Assembly: GCA_030680085.1 (NCBI GenBank)
Contig: JAUXWU010000017.1
Span: forward strand, 1-33,191
Source of the DNA: Rhodocyclaceae bacterium
GTDB taxonomy: Bacteria; Pseudomonadota; Gammaproteobacteria; Burkholderiales; Rhodocyclaceae
Direction of reading: 5' to 3'
Length of the DNA: 33,191 nt
Positions 23,925-33,191 of the stretch are shown here, piece by piece; positions within the stretch are counted from its first letter, which is position 1, and each line of letters starts with the position of its first letter. Below the pieces are notes generated by a model that made no database searches, was not told where the DNA came from, and saw only the letters and a program-made list of their open reading frames with translations. The position numbers and the translations under genes are program-made.

Positions 23925-26078
23925 TCATACGGGTTCGAGCTTGGCGACGGAGAGCGCCAGCCATTTCATGCCGGCCTTGCCGAAATTGATCTGCACGCGC
24001 GCATCGGCGCCGCCGCCTTCGGCGTTGACGATCACGCCGAGGCCGAATTTGGCGTGTCTGACGTTCTGGCCGATGCGGAAGCCGCTGCCCTGTTGATTGC
24101 GCGGCATCGTTTTGAAAGTCGGCGCTGGCGAGACGGCGCCAAAGGATGATTTACCGACCCGGGCCGTGAGAAATTTCAGCAGCCCGGCCGGAATCTCGTC
24201 GAGGAAGCGCGAGGGCAGGTTGTAGCGCATCTGGCCATGCAGCATGCGCGTCTGGGCGTGGCACAGGTAGAGCCGCTGCCGCGCGCGGGTGACGGCGACA
24301 TACATCAGGCGGCGTTCTTCTTCGAGGCCCTGGTTTTCAGTCAGCGCGTTTTCGTGCGGAAACAGGCCTTCTTCCAGCCCGCAGATGAAGACGATATTGA
24401 ATTCGAGCCCCTTGGCCGAATGCACGGTCATCAGTTGCACGGCATCTTCGCTCTCGCCGGCCTGATGTTCGCCGGCTTCGAGCGCGGCGTGGGTCAGAAA
24501 GGCGGCGAGGTCGGCCGACAGCTCGCCCTCGTCGCCCACCACGCCTGCTTCGGCAATGAAGCTGCTGGCGGCATTGACGAGCTCGTCGAGGTTTTCCAGC
24601 CGGTCGCGGCCTTCCTTCTCGTTCTGGTAGTGCGTCCGCAAACCCGACAACTCCAGGACATGATCGACCAGTTCGGGCAACGGCAGGTGGGCAGCTTCGC
24701 GCAGTTTGACAATCAGCGCGGCGAAGGCGGCGAGCTTGGCGCCGCCCGCTCCCGCTACAAGCGGAATCGCGGCATGCAGACTGCTCTCTGCACTCCGCGC
24801 GGCATCGGCTAGTTGTTCGATGCTGCGCGCCCCGATGCCGCGTGTCGGAAAATTCACCACGCGCGAAAATGCCGTGTCGTCGTTGGCATTGGCGATCAAG
24901 CGCAAATAAGCCAGTGCGTGCTTGATCTCGGCGCGTTCAAAGAAGCGCAGCCCGCCATAGACGCGATAGGAAATGCCGGCATTGAACAGCGCATGTTCGA
25001 GCGCCCGGCTTTGGGCGTTGCTGCGGTAGAGCAGCGCGATTTCGGCGCGCGCGTGGCCTTCGTTCGACAGGGCCCGCACCTCCTCGACAATGAAGCGCGC
25101 CTCGTCGCCGTCGGAGTAGGACTCGTGCACGCGGATGGGCTCGCCAGAGCCCGCCTCGGTCCACAGGTTCTTGCCGAGGCGCGTGGGATTGTTTTTGATG
25201 ATGGCATTGGCCGCATCGAGGATGTTGCCTTCGGAGCGGTAGTTCTGTTCGAGGCGGATCAGGTTCGCGACCTTGAACTCGCGCTCGAAGTCGGCCATGT
25301 TGCCGACGTCGGCGCCGCGGAAGGCGTAGATCGACTGGTCGTCGTCGCCGACGCAGAACAGGCTGGCGCCGCCGCCCGCGAGCAGCTTCAGCCAGCGGTA
25401 TTGAAGTTTGTTGGTGTCCTGGAATTCGTCCACCAGAATGTGGCGGAAGCGCTCCTGGTAATGGCGGCGCAGCGGCTCGTTGCGCTCCAGCAGTTCGTAG
25501 GAGCGCAGCAACAGCTCCGCGAAATCGACCACGCCTTCGCGCTGGCATTGCGCTTCGTAGGCTTCGTAGAGGCCGACGCGCTTCCTCGCCCAGTCGTCGT
25601 ACGCGTCGACCGCAGCGGCGCGCAGGCCCTGCTCCTTCTGCGCGTTGATGAAATGGCAGAGTTCGCGCGGCGGAAATTTTTCGTCGTCGACGTTCAGCGA
25701 CTTCAACAGGCGCTTGACCGAGGCCTGCTGGTCGGCCGAGTCGAGGATCTGGAACAGTTGCGGCAGGCCGGCGTCGCGATAGTGGGCGCGCAGCAGGCGG
25801 TTACAGAGGCCGTGAAAGGTGCCGATCCACATGCCCCTGACGTTGATCGGCAGCATGCCGGCGAGCCGCGTCTGCATTTCCTTGGCCGCCTTGTTGGTGA
25901 AGGTCACCGCGAGCACGCCGGGCGGCGCAACCTGCCCGGTGGAAATCAGCCAGGCGATGCGCGTCGTCAGCACCCGCGTCTTGCCCGAGCCGGCGCCGGC
26001 GAGGATCAGGGCATGCGCCGGCGGCAGGGTGACGGCCGCGAGTTGCGGCGCGTTGAGATGGTCGAGCAGGGGGTTCAT
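23925..26078 (-). CDS. uvrD: UvrD/PcrA-type DNA helicase II
   Basis: Superfamily 1A 3'-5' helicase of nucleotide excision and mismatch repair. The 717-residue protein has motif I AGAGSGKT (27-34), motif II DEFQDTN (217-223), motif III GDDDQSIYAFRGA (244-256), motif IV LEQNYRSEGNIL, motif V VHSAKGLEF and motif VI YVAVTRARQRLYL, and a C-terminal tudor-like domain at about 668-717 (GQNVRHAKFGLGVIVNAEGGG) which favours UvrD/PcrA over Rep. Copy 6 of the dispersed motif codes the linker before that domain (AVSPAPTF). A TATAAT box lies at 26110-26105, about 27 bases before the ATG. Confidence 0.95.
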   Translation of the reverse strand: MNPLLDHLNAPQLAAVTLPPAHALILAGAGSGKTRVLTTRIAWLISTGQVAPPGVLAVTFTNKAAKEMQTRLAGMLPINVRGMWIGTFHGLCNRLLRAHYRDAGLPQLFQILDSADQQASVKRLLKSLNVDDEKFPPRELCHFINAQKEQGLRAAAVDAYDDWARKRVGLYEAYEAQCQREGVVDFAELLLRSYELLERNEPLRRHYQERFRHILVDEFQDTNKLQYRWLKLLAGGGASLFCVGDDDQSIYAFRGADVGNMADFEREFKVANLIRLEQNYRSEGNILDAANAIIKNNPTRLGKNLWTEAGSGEPIRVHESYSDGDEARFIVEEVRALSNEGHARAEIALLYRSNAQSRALEHALFNAGISYRVYGGLRFFERAEIKHALAYLRLIANANDDTAFSRVVNFPTRGIGARSIEQLADAARSAESSLHAAIPLVAGAGGAKLAAFAALIVKLREAAHLPLPELVDHVLELSGLRTHYQNEKEGRDRLENLDELVNAASSFIAEAGVVGDEGELSADLAAFLTHAALEAGEHQAGESEDAVQLMTVHSAKGLEFNIVFICGLEEGLFPHENALTENQGLEEERRLMYVAVTRARQRLYLCHAQTRMLHGQMRYNLPSRFLDEIPAGLLKFLTARVGKSSFGAVSPAPTFKTMPRNQQGSGFRIGQNVRHAKFGLGVIVNAEGGGADARVQINFGKAGMKWLALSVAKLEPV
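24114..24137 (-). repeat. Dispersed 24-base motif, copy 6 (in uvrD)
   Basis: Minus strand reads GCCGTCT then the core, with only the last base differing (C for T). Codes AVSPAPTF at about residues 648-655 of UvrD, in the flexible linker between helicase and tudor-like domain. Confidence 0.9.
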
Positions 26079-26192
26079 GTCACGGACGTGCAGGCAAGGG
26101 TTTGATTATATCGACCGGAGCGGGTTCGGACGGACGAGAGTAAGCGCTAACAATGGTGGATTCCGCCCCAAACCGGCCGGCGGGCAATCGAA

Positions 26193-26207
26193 TGCCGCAA
26201 TGCAACA
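26193..26207 (+). promoter_or_regulatory. TGC/GCA repeat, distal copy
   Basis: TGCCGCAATGCAACA; 14 of 15 bases match the proximal copy at 26260. Sequence resembles TGC/GCA-rich sites bound by PhaR, the polyhydroxyalkanoate regulator, but no PHA gene is in the window. Confidence 0.45.
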
Positions 26208-26259
26208 AAGCCATTGAATTTAGAGTACCTCGCCTATATCAAACCTGTAGAATCCGCGA

Positions 26260-26287
26260 TGCTGCAATGCAACACATTGCATGCAAT
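26260..26287. promoter_or_regulatory. TGC/GCA repeat, proximal copy, with 12-base palindrome
   Basis: TGCTGCAATGCAACA at 26260-26274 is followed by the perfect palindrome ATTGCATGCAAT at 26276-26287; GCAATG (26264-26269) also pairs with CATTGC (26275-26280). The site lies just after a TAGAAT box (26248-26253), a position that would let a repressor block transcription of the gene at 26342. Confidence 0.5.
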
Positions 26288-26341
26288 ACGGCTTGTCCCG
26301 GTCCATAAGGCCGGGCCGGGCCGACCGTACAGGAGAACCCA

Positions 26342-26689
26342 ATGAGCACCATGTCCAAGACCCCGAAACTGCTGCCGTGGCTGGCAAAAAAAGCCGGCAT
26401 CACCGAACGCCGCGCGGCGACGCTGTGGCATGACGCCGAGCGCTGGGCCGCGCACCGCGCCGCCCCGGGTTCGTCGGCCTATTTCAAGCTGGCGGTGGAT
26501 CGCCTGCTGGAGTTGGTCGCCGCGGAATCACTGCGCGCAGACGCCGCATCCTTCGGCTGGCGTCCATGGGCGCGCGCGCAGGCACGTTTGTGGGCGATCT
26601 CGATGCAGGCAGCACATCAAGGCGCGGCGCTGACCGCGCGCGGCTGGCGGCTGATCGGCTCAGTCGGACAGCACCACCAGCCAAGCTAA
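26342..26689 (+). CDS. Small conserved-looking protein of unknown function
   Basis: A 115-residue basic, helix-rich protein not assigned to a family. N-terminal segment TPKLLPWLAKKAGITERRAATLWHDAERWA looks like a small helical domain; a second helix YFKLAVDRLLELVAAES follows. No signal peptide or membrane helix. Strong ribosome binding site (CAGGAGAACCC before the ATG) and an elaborate upstream region support a real, regulated gene. Its TAA (26687-26689) overlaps the TAG of the convergent FecR-SPOR gene. A possible link to polyhydroxyalkanoate metabolism rests only on the upstream TGC/GCA sites. Confidence 0.7.
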   Translation: MSTMSKTPKLLPWLAKKAGITERRAATLWHDAERWAAHRAAPGSSAYFKLAVDRLLELVAAESLRADAASFGWRPWARAQARLWAISMQAAHQGAALTARGWRLIGSVGQHHQPS

Positions 26690-27558
26690 CGCCCGACGAC
26701 CGGCTTGATACCGGTGGCTGCCTGCAAGCGAGCCGCCGCGACTTCGGCCTCGGCCGCGCTGACAAAGCCGCCAAGCCGTACCTCGTAACGCAAGCCACCG
26801 CCCTCCACCTCGCTGGGCCGGATGCGTGCAGCAAAACCGGCTTCGCGCACCTGGTCATAAAGTTCGAGCGCCGCTTCTTCGCTTGCCGCCGAGCCTGCCG
26901 ACACGCGCCATTTGCCCTTGGCGCGGGAGGCGCCATCGCCCGGCAGGATTTCGGTCTGCCGCGTGAGTTTGACGAAGGTCTCGGCGTCTAGCACCTTCAC
27001 CTCGGCCGCCTTGCCGATCGGCGCATCGTAAAAAGTCATCGGCTGCCCCATCTCGGTTGCCTGCCCGGCCCTCGTGATTTCAATGCGGCCTTCGATCAGG
27101 GCTACCAGGTCGCCGTCGCGATCCGTCTTGCCCCACAGGTCGGTGCCGCGAATGCCGATGGTGGCGGTGCCGACGCGAATCGCGACTTCGCGCGGCAGCG
27201 TCTTCTTCAGCTTGCCCGTGGTGAAGCGGAAGGCGCCGGCCAATATATCCAGCGCGCCGCGAAAGACTTTCTCCGGCTGGAGGCTGCGCGAGTGCAAGCT
27301 GAAACGCGCAGACTCCCCCAGCTTGACCCGGCTTCCCTCGGCCAGCATCAGATAGGCCCGCGCACCCGGTCCGGTACGCAGCACATCGCCGCTCTTCAAC
27401 TCCATGCCTGCGGCAAGCGGCACCGTGACCCCGCCGCGGTCCCTCCATGCGGGTGATTGCACGGCCTCCACGGTCGCGGCTGCTGCGGCAAATGCCGGCG
27501 TCGACAGCACCAGCGCAATCGAGCCAAGCACAGCAAACAGAGGCTTCAAGAGGCCCAT
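26686..27558 (-). CDS. FecR-domain protein with C-terminal SPOR domain
   Basis: Exported protein, function unknown. From ATG 27558 (290 residues; GAAAGGA at correct distance) it has a signal peptide (MGLLKPLFAVLGSIALVLSTPAFA), a FecR-like beta-rich domain at about 55-165 with LKSGDVLRTGPGARAYLMLAEGS and TATIGIRGTDLW, and a SPOR-like domain at about 217-288 (KWRVSAGSAASEEAA... YEVRLGGFVSAAEAEVAAARLQ). FecR domains here are not sigma-factor regulators (no membrane helix or sigma gene nearby); SPOR domains bind glycan strands denuded at division sites. Together these suggest a periplasmic, wall-associated role (inference). Alternative starts 27576 and 27597 are less well supported. Confidence 0.85.
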   Translation of the reverse strand: MGLLKPLFAVLGSIALVLSTPAFAAAAATVEAVQSPAWRDRGGVTVPLAAGMELKSGDVLRTGPGARAYLMLAEGSRVKLGESARFSLHSRSLQPEKVFRGALDILAGAFRFTTGKLKKTLPREVAIRVGTATIGIRGTDLWGKTDRDGDLVALIEGRIEITRAGQATEMGQPMTFYDAPIGKAAEVKVLDAETFVKLTRQTEILPGDGASRAKGKWRVSAGSAASEEAALELYDQVREAGFAARIRPSEVEGGGLRYEVRLGGFVSAAEAEVAAARLQAATGIKPVVGR

Positions 27559-27586
27559 GCGAATCCTTTCAGTCATAGTGGGCGGG

Positions 27587-30234
<2,648 letters not shown>

Positions 30235-30260
30235 GCAAGTCGCAGTTCAAGGAGTCCGCC

Positions 30261-30845
30261 ATGCGCGCCGCCAAGCTATCCGTCATCCTGCTGCTGGTCA
30301 GCCTGCTCGCCGCCTGCGGCTTCAAGCTGCGCGGCAGCGCCGAACTGCCCGGCTACAAACTGCCGTTCTCGACCATCGCCCTCTCGCTGGCGCCGACGTC
30401 CGAGTTCTATGCCCTGCTCAAGCGCAACATCGAGGCTTCGTCGCCGGGCACCCGTGTGGTCGACGCCAAGGACGCGGAAGCCATCCTGACGGTGCTGGCC
30501 GACACCAACGTGAAGAACATTCTCTCGCTCAACGCCGCCGGCCGCGCCCGCGAATACCAGTTGGTGCGCAGTTTCACCTTCAGGGTGCATGCCAATGTCG
30601 CCGCGGCGACGCCGGCCGCGCAAGTCAAATACACCGACGCCCGTCCTGAGGTCGTGGCCACCGAGTACATCGCGCCCAGCACCATCACGCTGCGCCGCGA
30701 CATCACCTTCAGCGACGACCTGGTGCTGTCCAAGGAGTCCGAGGAAGCCCTGCTCCAGCGCGACATGCAGATCGACCTGGTGCAGCAGTTGATGCGCCGG
30801 CTCGCCGCGGCGAAACTGAAGCCGGTGAAGGTCGACGGGGAGTAG
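30261..30845 (+). CDS. lptE: LPS assembly lipoprotein LptE
   Basis: Outer-membrane lipoprotein that plugs the LptD barrel and helps deliver LPS to the surface. The 194-residue protein has a lipoprotein signal with lipobox LLAAC (C19) followed by GFKLRGS, the LptE/RlpB signature. Ribosome binding site AAGGAGT precedes the ATG. It sits between leuS and holA, the conserved proteobacterial position. A weakly similar segment to the dispersed motif (30378-30401, six mismatches) codes ALSLAPTS. Confidence 0.95.
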   Translation: MRAAKLSVILLLVSLLAACGFKLRGSAELPGYKLPFSTIALSLAPTSEFYALLKRNIEASSPGTRVVDAKDAEAILTVLADTNVKNILSLNAAGRAREYQLVRSFTFRVHANVAAATPAAQVKYTDARPEVVATEYIAPSTITLRRDITFSDDLVLSKESEEALLQRDMQIDLVQQLMRRLAAAKLKPVKVDGE

Positions 30846-30850
30846 GCCTC

Positions 30851-31744
30851 GTGCTGCTTCGCCCCGAACAACTCGCGGCGCATCTAGATAAACCGCTCGC
30901 GCCGCTGTACCTGCTGCACGGCGACGAGCCGCTGCTGGTGATCGAAGCCGGCGACGCGATTCGTGCCGCCGCGCGCACGCAGGGTTTCGAGGAACGCGAA
31001 GTCATCGTCGTCGGCACCAGCTTCAAGTGGGACGAGCTCTTTCTTGCCGCCGGCAACATGTCGCTGTTCGGCGGCTCCAAGCTGGTCGATCTGCGCATCC
31101 CCTCGGGCAAGCCCGGCCGCGAAGGCAGCGAAGCGCTGCAGCGCTACATCTCCACGCTGGGCCCCGGCATCGTCACCTTGATCACCCTGCCCGAACTCGA
31201 CTGGCAGGCGAAGAAGGCGGCCTGGGTCACTGCCCTGTCGAATGCCGGCATCAGCATCGAATGCAACGCGCCGCCGCCGGCCCGCCTGCCGCAATGGATT
31301 GCCGAGCGCCTGGCGCGCCAGCAGCAGAGCGCACCGAAGCTCGCGCTGGAATTCATCGCCGCCCACGTCGAGGGCAACCTGCTGGCGGCGCACCAGGAAA
31401 TCCAGAAGCTCGGCCTGCTTTATCCGCCCGGCGAAGTTTCGCTGGAACAAATCGAAGGCGCGGTAATGAACGTCGCCCGCTACGATGTGTCTGATTTGCG
31501 CGACGCCCTCAAGGCGCGCGACACGGTGCGTGCCGCGCGCACCCTGGAAGGCCTCAAGGGCGAGGATGCGGCGCCGCCGCTGGTGCTCTGGGCGCTGGCC
31601 ACCGAAGCCCGCAGCGCTGCGGCAAGGCCGGCGCTCTTGCATGCGGCGAAGATTGACCGCATCATCAAGGGTCTGGCGCGCGGCGACATCTGGGACGAGT
31701 TCCTTCAGCTGGCGCTGCGCCTGACGCAACCGAGGACACGGTAA
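30851..31744 (+). CDS. holA: DNA polymerase III delta subunit, short form
   Basis: Clamp-loader subunit that opens the beta sliding clamp. GTG start at 30851 with GGGGAG upstream, giving [30 protein letters not shown], the standard N-terminus. Domain I (to about 140) and II are recognisable. The protein has 297 residues, whereas typical HolA has about 330-345. The shortfall seems to lie in domain [20 protein letters not shown] runs straight into [26 protein letters not shown], where family members carry a further 40-45 residues. Copy TAATG junction with proA. No frame disturbance, so it is probably expressed. Confidence 0.88.
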   Translation: MLLRPEQLAAHLDKPLAPLYLLHGDEPLLVIEAGDAIRAAARTQGFEEREVIVVGTSFKWDELFLAAGNMSLFGGSKLVDLRIPSGKPGREGSEALQRYISTLGPGIVTLITLPELDWQAKKAAWVTALSNAGISIECNAPPPARLPQWIAERLARQQQSAPKLALEFIAAHVEGNLLAAHQEIQKLGLLYPPGEVSLEQIEGAVMNVARYDVSDLRDALKARDTVRAARTLEGLKGEDAAPPLVLWALATEARSAAARPALLHAAKIDRIIKGLARGDIWDEFLQLALRLTQPRTR

Positions 31745-33000
31745 TGGATGTAAAAGCCTACATGCAGCAGATCGGCCGCAACGCGCGGGAAGCCTCGCGC
31801 GCCACGGCACGCGCCTCGACGGCCGCCAAGGACACGGCGCTGCTGGCCATGGCCGCGGCGATCCGCGAGCGTCGCGCCGAACTGCTCGCGGCCAACGCGA
31901 CCGATGTCGCGGAAGCCCGTACCAATGGTCTCGACGCAGCGATGATCGACCGCCTGATGCTGACCGACAAGGGCATCGAAGCCATGGCACAGGGACTCGA
32001 ACAAGTCGCCGCCCTGCCCGACCCGATCGGCGAAATCAGCGACATGAAGCGCCGCCCTTCCGGCATCCAGGTCGGCAAGATGCGCGTGCCGCTGGGCGTG
32101 GTCGGCATCATCTACGAGGCACGGCCGAACGTCACGGCGGACGCAGCAGCCCTGTGCCTGAAGTCGGGCAACGCCGCGATCCTGCGCGGCGGCAAGGAAG
32201 CCCTGCGCGCCAATCAGGCGATCGCCGCCTGCGTGCGTGCCGGGCTCAAGGCCGCCGGCCTGCCCGAGGACGCGGTGCAGGTCATCGACATCACCGACCG
32301 CGAGGCGGTGAGCCATCTGGTCGCCATGCCCGAGTATGTCGATGTGATCGTGCCGCGCGGCGGCAAGGGCCTGATCGAGCGCGTTTCGAAAGACGCCAAG
32401 GTGCCGGTGATCAAGCATCTCGACGGCAACTGCCACGTCTATGTCGATGACGCCGCCGATCCCGAAAAGGCGCTGCGCATACTCGAAAACTCCAAGACAC
32501 AGCGGCTGGGCACCTGCAACACCGCCGAATCGCTGCTGATCGCGCGTGCCGTCGCCGTGTCGCTGGCGCCGACTTTATGCGCCATGCTCGCCGCCAACGG
32601 GGTTGCCATACGCGGCTGCGAGGAAACGCGACAGCTGGTGCCGCACGCCATCGCCGCGACGGAAGCCGACTGGTACGCCGAATACCTCGCCGCGATCATT
32701 TCGGTCAAGATCGTCGCCGATGTCGGCGAGGCCATCGAACACATCAACAAGTACTCGTCGGCCCACACCGACGCCATCGTCACCGAGAACTACACGAACG
32801 CGATGCGCTTCCTGCGCGAGGTGGATTCGGCGTCGGTCATGGTCAACGCCTCGACCCGCTTCGCCGACGGCTTCGAATACGGCCTCGGTGCCGAGATCGG
32901 CATTTCCACCGACAAGTTCCACGCGCGCGGCCCGGTGGGGCTGGAAGGCCTCACCTCGCAGAAATGGATCGTGCTGGGTGACGGTGAAGTGCGCAGTTAG
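31744..33000 (+). CDS. proA: Gamma-glutamyl phosphate reductase
   Basis: Second step of proline synthesis: NADPH-dependent reduction of glutamyl phosphate to the semialdehyde. The 418-residue protein is normal in length and has the aldehyde-dehydrogenase-type catalytic cysteine C258 ([12 protein letters not shown]), [14 protein letters not shown], and the C-terminal [14 protein letters not shown]. Overlaps holA by one base (TAATG). proB is not in the window, which is common in betaproteobacteria where proA follows holA. Copy 8 of the dispersed motif codes AVSLAPTL just after the catalytic segment. Confidence 0.97.
   Translation: MDVKAYMQQIGRNAREASRATARASTAAKDTALLAMAAAIRERRAELLAANATDVAEARTNGLDAAMIDRLMLTDKGIEAMAQGLEQVAALPDPIGEISDMKRRPSGIQVGKMRVPLGVVGIIYEARPNVTADAAALCLKSGNAAILRGGKEALRANQAIAACVRAGLKAAGLPEDAVQVIDITDREAVSHLVAMPEYVDVIVPRGGKGLIERVSKDAKVPVIKHLDGNCHVYVDDAADPEKALRILENSKTQRLGTCNTAESLLIARAVAVSLAPTLCAMLAANGVAIRGCEETRQLVPHAIAATEADWYAEYLAAIISVKIVADVGEAIEHINKYSSAHTDAIVTENYTNAMRFLREVDSASVMVNASTRFADGFEYGLGAEIGISTDKFHARGPVGLEGLTSQKWIVLGDGEVRS
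32554..32577 (+). repeat. Dispersed 24-base motif, copy 8 (in proA)
   Basis: Diverged copy with four mismatches, but GCCGT, TCGC and GCGCCGACTTT are kept. Codes AVSLAPTL. Confidence 0.65.
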
Positions 33001-33172
33001 CGCCAAGAGTCGTGCAGGGACGGCAACGGATCGTCTTGTCCGCTTCCCGCCAGAGGACTAAACCGCTCGCGCGGTAATGGGAGCTCCGCTGTTGCATTGG
33101 AGGTAGGCTGAAACAGTGTTCTGGCTATGTTGGGAATGAGGCAATCCGCCTCGTTACCCAAGGAGCAGAGCC
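33001..33172. other. Intergenic region downstream of proA
   Basis: No gene is supported. Contains small inverted repeats: ACCGC/GCGGT around TCGC (33062-33075, approximately) and GAGGC/GCCTC around AATCC (about 33138-33152). Either could terminate proA or regulate the next gene. Confidence 0.4.
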
Positions 33173-33191
33173 ATGAACACATTCACACAAG
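33173..33191 (+). CDS. Start of a further gene, cut by window edge
   Basis: ATG at 33173 is preceded by a strong ribosome binding site (AAGGAG, 33160-33165) and reads MNTFTQ before the window ends. Too short to identify. Confidence 0.45.

Larger units (their letters stand above)
26079..26341. promoter_or_regulatory. Divergent regulatory region, uvrD and small gene
   Basis: No gene is seen in these 263 bases. It holds the uvrD -10 box (TATAAT on the minus strand, 26110-26105), two copies of TGC(C/T)GCAATGCAACA (26193-26207 and 26260-26274), a TAGAAT -10-like box at 26248-26253, and the palindrome ATTGCATGCAAT at 26276-26287. Details are given in the separate entries. Confidence 0.5.

Noticed and set aside
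22412-23989. 525-residue plus-strand ORF opposite maeB
   Set aside because: Entirely antisense to a fully conserved MaeB, rich in H/R/G/D as expected of a high-GC shadow frame, no ribosome binding site.
30378-30401. Possible copy of the dispersed motif in lptE
   Set aside because: Six of 24 bases differ and the ACTTTT end is lost; too weak to count.

Overview
The window is a gene-dense, GC-rich stretch of a Gram-negative chromosome, most likely a betaproteobacterium of the Rhodocyclales/Nitrosomonadales type. Evidence for this includes a betaproteobacterial general porin, an LptE lipoprotein, Lnt, GmhB (LPS heptose), Coq7 (ubiquinone), a CNP1-like exported protein, and gene orders familiar from that class: erpA-bactofilin-DUF6776-argC-rpsI-rplM, rppH/proS, and leuS-lptE-holA-proA. 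The species assignment is inference; no rRNA or tRNA gene is present.

Layout. 1-1503: an M23 cell-wall endopeptidase. It converges through a 42-base perfect palindrome on a minus-strand block (erpA, bactofilin, DUF6776 membrane protein, argC, rpsI, rplM; 1568-5109). 5351-7469: an OsmC-family gene converging on a minus-strand rppH-CNP1-coq7 operon. 7577-16895: a long plus-strand run of proS, lytic transglycosylase, lnt, glyQ, glyS, gmhB, plsC-type acyltransferase, a catalytically dead M48/YgjP-like ORF and an intact YgjP-like metalloprotease; almost every junction is a 1-4 base overlap. 16994-18313: a porin on the minus strand. 18538-20033: an accessory islet with two minus-strand toxin-antitoxin modules, RHH/RelE-ParE and a toxin-first TumE-like/HTH pair. 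20129-26078: a Sel1/TPR-like protein, then minus-strand maeB and uvrD. 26342-33000: a small unknown gene, a FecR-SPOR protein, and the leuS-lptE-holA-proA cluster. A further gene starts at the right edge.

Most of the genes are housekeeping and serve translation (four aminoacyl-tRNA synthetase chains, two ribosomal proteins), envelope building (Lnt, LptE, GmhB, PlsC-like, M23, lytic transglycosylase, bactofilin, porin), Fe-S assembly, replication/repair (HolA, UvrD) and amino-acid synthesis (ArgC, ProA).

The main structure not explained by genes is a dispersed 24-base motif: the 17-base core CGCCAGCGCCGACTTTT preceded by GCCGTCT or GCCGTCC. It occurs eight times in both orientations, seven times inside unrelated housekeeping ORFs and in different reading frames. 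This is the pattern expected of a DNA-uptake-type or other genome-wide recognition sequence and not of a protein motif. Other points of interest are the dead protease paralogue next to its intact partner, a HolA that seems to lack part of its C-terminal domain, the two TA modules with palindromes upstream, and TGC/GCA-rich sites upstream of the small gene at 26342.
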